From NCBI GenBank assembly GCA_020445605.1, contig JAGRGH010000003.1, positions 1 through 64,000 of the forward strand: a DNA stretch of 64,000 bases, read 5' to 3'. The stretch is from Chromatiales bacterium. Its GTDB lineage: Bacteria; Pseudomonadota; Gammaproteobacteria; JAGRGH01. How positions within the stretch are numbered: position 1 is the stretch's first letter; every line of letters starts with the position of its first letter. Under the pieces are notes generated by a model. That model searched no databases. It was not told where the DNA came from and was given only the letters and a program-made list of their open reading frames with translations. The translations under genes were made by a program, and so were the position numbers. Shown here one piece after another: positions 62,124 through 64,000 of the stretch.

Positions 62124-63409
62124 GCGCAGTCACCGCGCACCTTGCGGCGCACGAGTTCGATGTGCGCACGCAGGTGGTAGACCTCGTCGGTATACGACAG
62201 CGGCACGGGTACGCCCATGATGTCACGCGCAATGCGGTCAAGGCGGTCTTCGAGCGTCTGCGGGTCGACGCCCGGGATATCCGCATCGCTGTCGATCGCC
62301 TCGAGCTGTTCGTACCAGCGGAACACGCGCGAGCGAACGCGCCAGCGATACACCGGCGGCAGGAAGCGTGCGAGCGGAATCATCAGCGTCAGCAGTGGCA
62401 GCAGCAGCACCGCGATGCGGTCGAGCAGGGTCGCGGCCCAGAACGGCAGATAGCGCTGCAGGAACGGCACGCCGCGCTCAAAAAACCGTTTCGCCTCGGG
62501 TGCCAGCGGCAGGTCCATGCCCTTCGCGGACGGGTAGTCGTCGGGTTCGCTGAGCAGGTCGCCGTCGTGAAACAGCCGGTGGGCGTACTGCATCGCGAGC
62601 GAGCGCAGCGCCGGGTGCAGATCGGCGTTGACGGCCAGCAGCGCCGGGGTCGCGAGCAGCCTGACGTGTGCCGACGGCAGGTCGGTGGCCGGGTCGATGA
62701 CGCCGGCCGGCAGGTCGACGACCTTCAGGTAGTGGTGTCGACGCGGGTAGGTCTCGATGCGCGCAAGCTGCATCGGCGCGACCGCCGGTGCGCGCAGCAG
62801 CCGGTCGACGGCGTCGGCGCGATACGAGGCGACGATGAATGCGACGTCTGCCGTGCCGGCGAGCAGGGCCGCAGCCGCGTCATTCGAGTTGAGTTCCAGC
62901 AGCGTTGCCGAACTGGCGTCGATGCCGTTGTCGGCGAGCAGCGCGCGCGCGACGACCTGCGTGCCGCTGCCCGGTGCGCCGACGGCGATGCGCCGCCCGC
63001 GCAGCCGGTTGAGCCGGTCCGGTGCCGGAGAGATGCGCGAGAACACCCAGACGGGTTCGAGATAGAGGCTGGCCAGCCCCTCGACGCGGTCGTCGTCCGG
63101 CGGCCGTGTGGCGGCCAGGCCTGACTGCACGAAACCCAGCGCGGCGCGGCCGTCGGCGAGGCGCTCGAGGTTGTCCATGCTGCCGGCGGTCTCCAGCACC
63201 GTGGCCTGGATGCCCTCGGACGCGAACAGCTTCGCCAGTTCAGTCGCCCAGCGGTGATAGGCGCCACCGGGCGCGCCGCCAGCGATGGCGATCTCTTTGG
63301 GCGGCGCCGGCTTGACGAACTGGAAGGTGATCGCGAACGCGACGACGGTGATCAGCAGCGCCGGCAGGCCGATGCGGCGCAGATCTTGCGAGCGGTTCTT
63401 GCTTTTCAA
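62120..63409 (-). CDS. TAXI-type TRAP substrate-binding protein, membrane-anchored
   Basis: 429 residues. An N-terminal membrane anchor or uncleaved signal ([18 protein letters not shown]) is followed by a TAXI domain: [40 protein letters not shown] and [20 protein letters not shown]. After the binding domain comes a C-terminal membrane segment ([20 protein letters not shown]) and a basic tail, so the protein is probably anchored at both ends rather than free in the periplasm. No TRAP permease lies nearby. The start is TTG at 63409 with no good ribosome binding site; no ATG or GTG alternative fits. Confidence 0.82.
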   Translation of the reverse strand: MKSKNRSQDLRRIGLPALLITVVAFAITFQFVKPAPPKEIAIAGGAPGGAYHRWATELAKLFASEGIQATVLETAGSMDNLERLADGRAALGFVQSGLAATRPPDDDRVEGLASLYLEPVWVFSRISPAPDRLNRLRGRRIAVGAPGSGTQVVARALLADNGIDASSATLLELNSNDAAAALLAGTADVAFIVASYRADAVDRLLRAPAVAPMQLARIETYPRRHHYLKVVDLPAGVIDPATDLPSAHVRLLATPALLAVNADLHPALRSLAMQYAHRLFHDGDLLSEPDDYPSAKGMDLPLAPEAKRFFERGVPFLQRYLPFWAATLLDRIAVLLLPLLTLMIPLARFLPPVYRWRVRSRVFRWYEQLEAIDSDADIPGVDPQTLEDRLDRIARDIMGVPVPLSYTDEVYHLRAHIELVRRKVRGDCA

Positions 63410-63496
63410 GGTGATTCAGGCGGTTCGAAACGATGGGCGCGATTGTATCCCGGTGTCTGCGTCGGGGCCGAAGGGCGATACGTTTTTACAATCGAG

Positions 63497-63526
63497 TTGT
63501 TTTAATCAATTCATTAGATTTATTTA
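63497..63526 (+). promoter_or_regulatory. Candidate promoter upstream of dps
   Basis: TTGTTT (63497-63502), 18 bases, TATTTA (63521-63526) in an AT-rich stretch that contrasts with the surrounding sequence. About 65 bases before the preferred ATG. Confidence 0.35.
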
Positions 63527-63590
63527 CGACGCGACCCTATCCTCCATAGCCATGAAGAACCGTTCTCACCCAAACGCGGAGATTTCAGTC

Positions 63591-64000
63591 ATGGCCGCCA
63601 CCCCGAAGATCGATATTGGCATCAGCGAAAGCGACCGACAGGCGATTGGCGCGGGTCTCGCGCGCCTGCTTGCAGACACCTACACCCTGTACCTCAAGAC
63701 CCACAACTTCCACTGGAACGTGACCGGGCCGATGTTCAACACCCTGCATCTGATGTTCGAGACGCAGTACAACGAGCTCGCGCTGGCCGTGGACTCGATC
63801 GCCGAGCGCATCCGCGCGCTGGGGCTGCCCGCGCCTGGCTCGTACGCGCAGTTCGCGAAGCTGACCTCGATCGCCGAGGAGACCGGCACGCCGAACGCCG
63901 AACAGATGATCGCCCAGCTCGTGCGTGATCAGGAGGCCGTCGTTCGCACGGCGCGTGGCATCTTCCCGACGGTGGACGACGCGCACGACGAGCCCACCGC
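63591..64000 (+). CDS. dps: Dps family DNA-binding/ferritin-like protein (partial)
   Basis: The 5' part (about 136 residues) of a Dps/starvation protein that runs off the window. The ferroxidase signature is seen in [20 protein letters not shown] and the following helix [20 protein letters not shown], with [12 protein letters not shown]. Dps dodecamers oxidise Fe(II) with hydrogen peroxide and protect DNA. GGAG nine bases before ATG 63591 supports that start; an in-frame ATG at 63552 would add 13 residues. Confidence 0.93.
   Translation, partial: MAATPKIDIGISESDRQAIGAGLARLLADTYTLYLKTHNFHWNVTGPMFNTLHLMFETQYNELALAVDSIAERIRALGLPAPGSYAQFAKLTSIAEETGTPNAEQMIAQLVRDQEAVVRTARGIFPTVDDAHDEPT

Noticed and set aside
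63537-63549. CTAT-N5-ATAG before dps as an OxyR site
   Set aside because: OxyR half-sites need a spacing of seven and a four-part pattern; only one pair with spacing five is seen.

Overview
This GC-rich window (roughly two thirds G+C, few intergenic gaps) reads as a chromosomal segment of an aerobic gammaproteobacterium. The evidence is the combination of aceK-icd, ygfB, yqcC, ubiK, ubiC-ubiA, comM (YifB type), gmk-rpoZ-spoT-ridA-recG, rdgB-rph, holA, proA and nadD, plus a sigma-54/NtrC-type site ahead of glnK-amtB. The short palindromes of the GTAGGGTGCGCACCGCGCACC type, the PEP-CTERM-like protein and the DUF1800/DUF1501 pair suggest an environmental lineage, perhaps near Chromatiales/Ectothiorhodospiraceae. 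That placement is inference only. No tRNA, rRNA, CRISPR array, phage or complete IS element was recognised.

Layout. 1-690: array of GTGCGCA palindromes. 679-8098 (minus): DUF4124 protein, ornithine decarboxylase, speE, polA, ygfB, ggt. 8097-8336: double-CDGSH protein whose start codon shares a CATG with the divergent gene. 8380-8835: two copies of a structured repeat. 8836-11210 (minus): porin-glnK-amtB nitrogen operon with NtrC and sigma-54 sites upstream. 11528-15408: ubiK, comM and a membrane Ser/Thr kinase. 15451-19441: ODP-type metallo-beta-lactamase protein, aceK, icd. 19482-22658 (minus): Ser/Thr kinase, PP2C phosphatase, rph, rdgB. 22762-31222 (plus): yicC, gmk, rpoZ, spoT, ridA, recG, ubiC, ubiA. 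31487-36190: orphan TRAP-type binding protein, pyruvyltransferase-like protein, thiolase, diguanylate cyclase. 36371-46592: uvrD, SLC13/RCK transporter, small membrane proteins, PEP-CTERM-like protein, DUF1501 and DUF1800. 46762-57710: holA, proA, then a five-gene block of predicted exported proteins (49370-57073) placed between proA and nadD. 57741-57990: a 250-bp near-palindrome. 57990-64000: macro-domain protein, pepN, a small membrane protein with an operator-like leader, yqcC, a TAXI-type protein, and a dps gene cut by the window edge.

Most promising unexplained material: (1) The exported-protein block 49370-57073. Two of its proteins share a repeated cysteine module (CxxC, a helical or coiled-coil stretch, then Cx3-4C); the others are a small periplasmic protein, an outer-membrane-barrel-like protein and an exported deiminase-family protein. 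(2) Six copies of a multi-hairpin dispersed repeat (8382, 8684, 27360, 31236, 46490 and 47797) whose stems vary by paired changes. Two copies reach into the 5' ends of recG and the DUF1800 gene. (3) The 250-bp palindrome next to the macro-domain gene. All functional statements are from reading the sequence; no database search was run.
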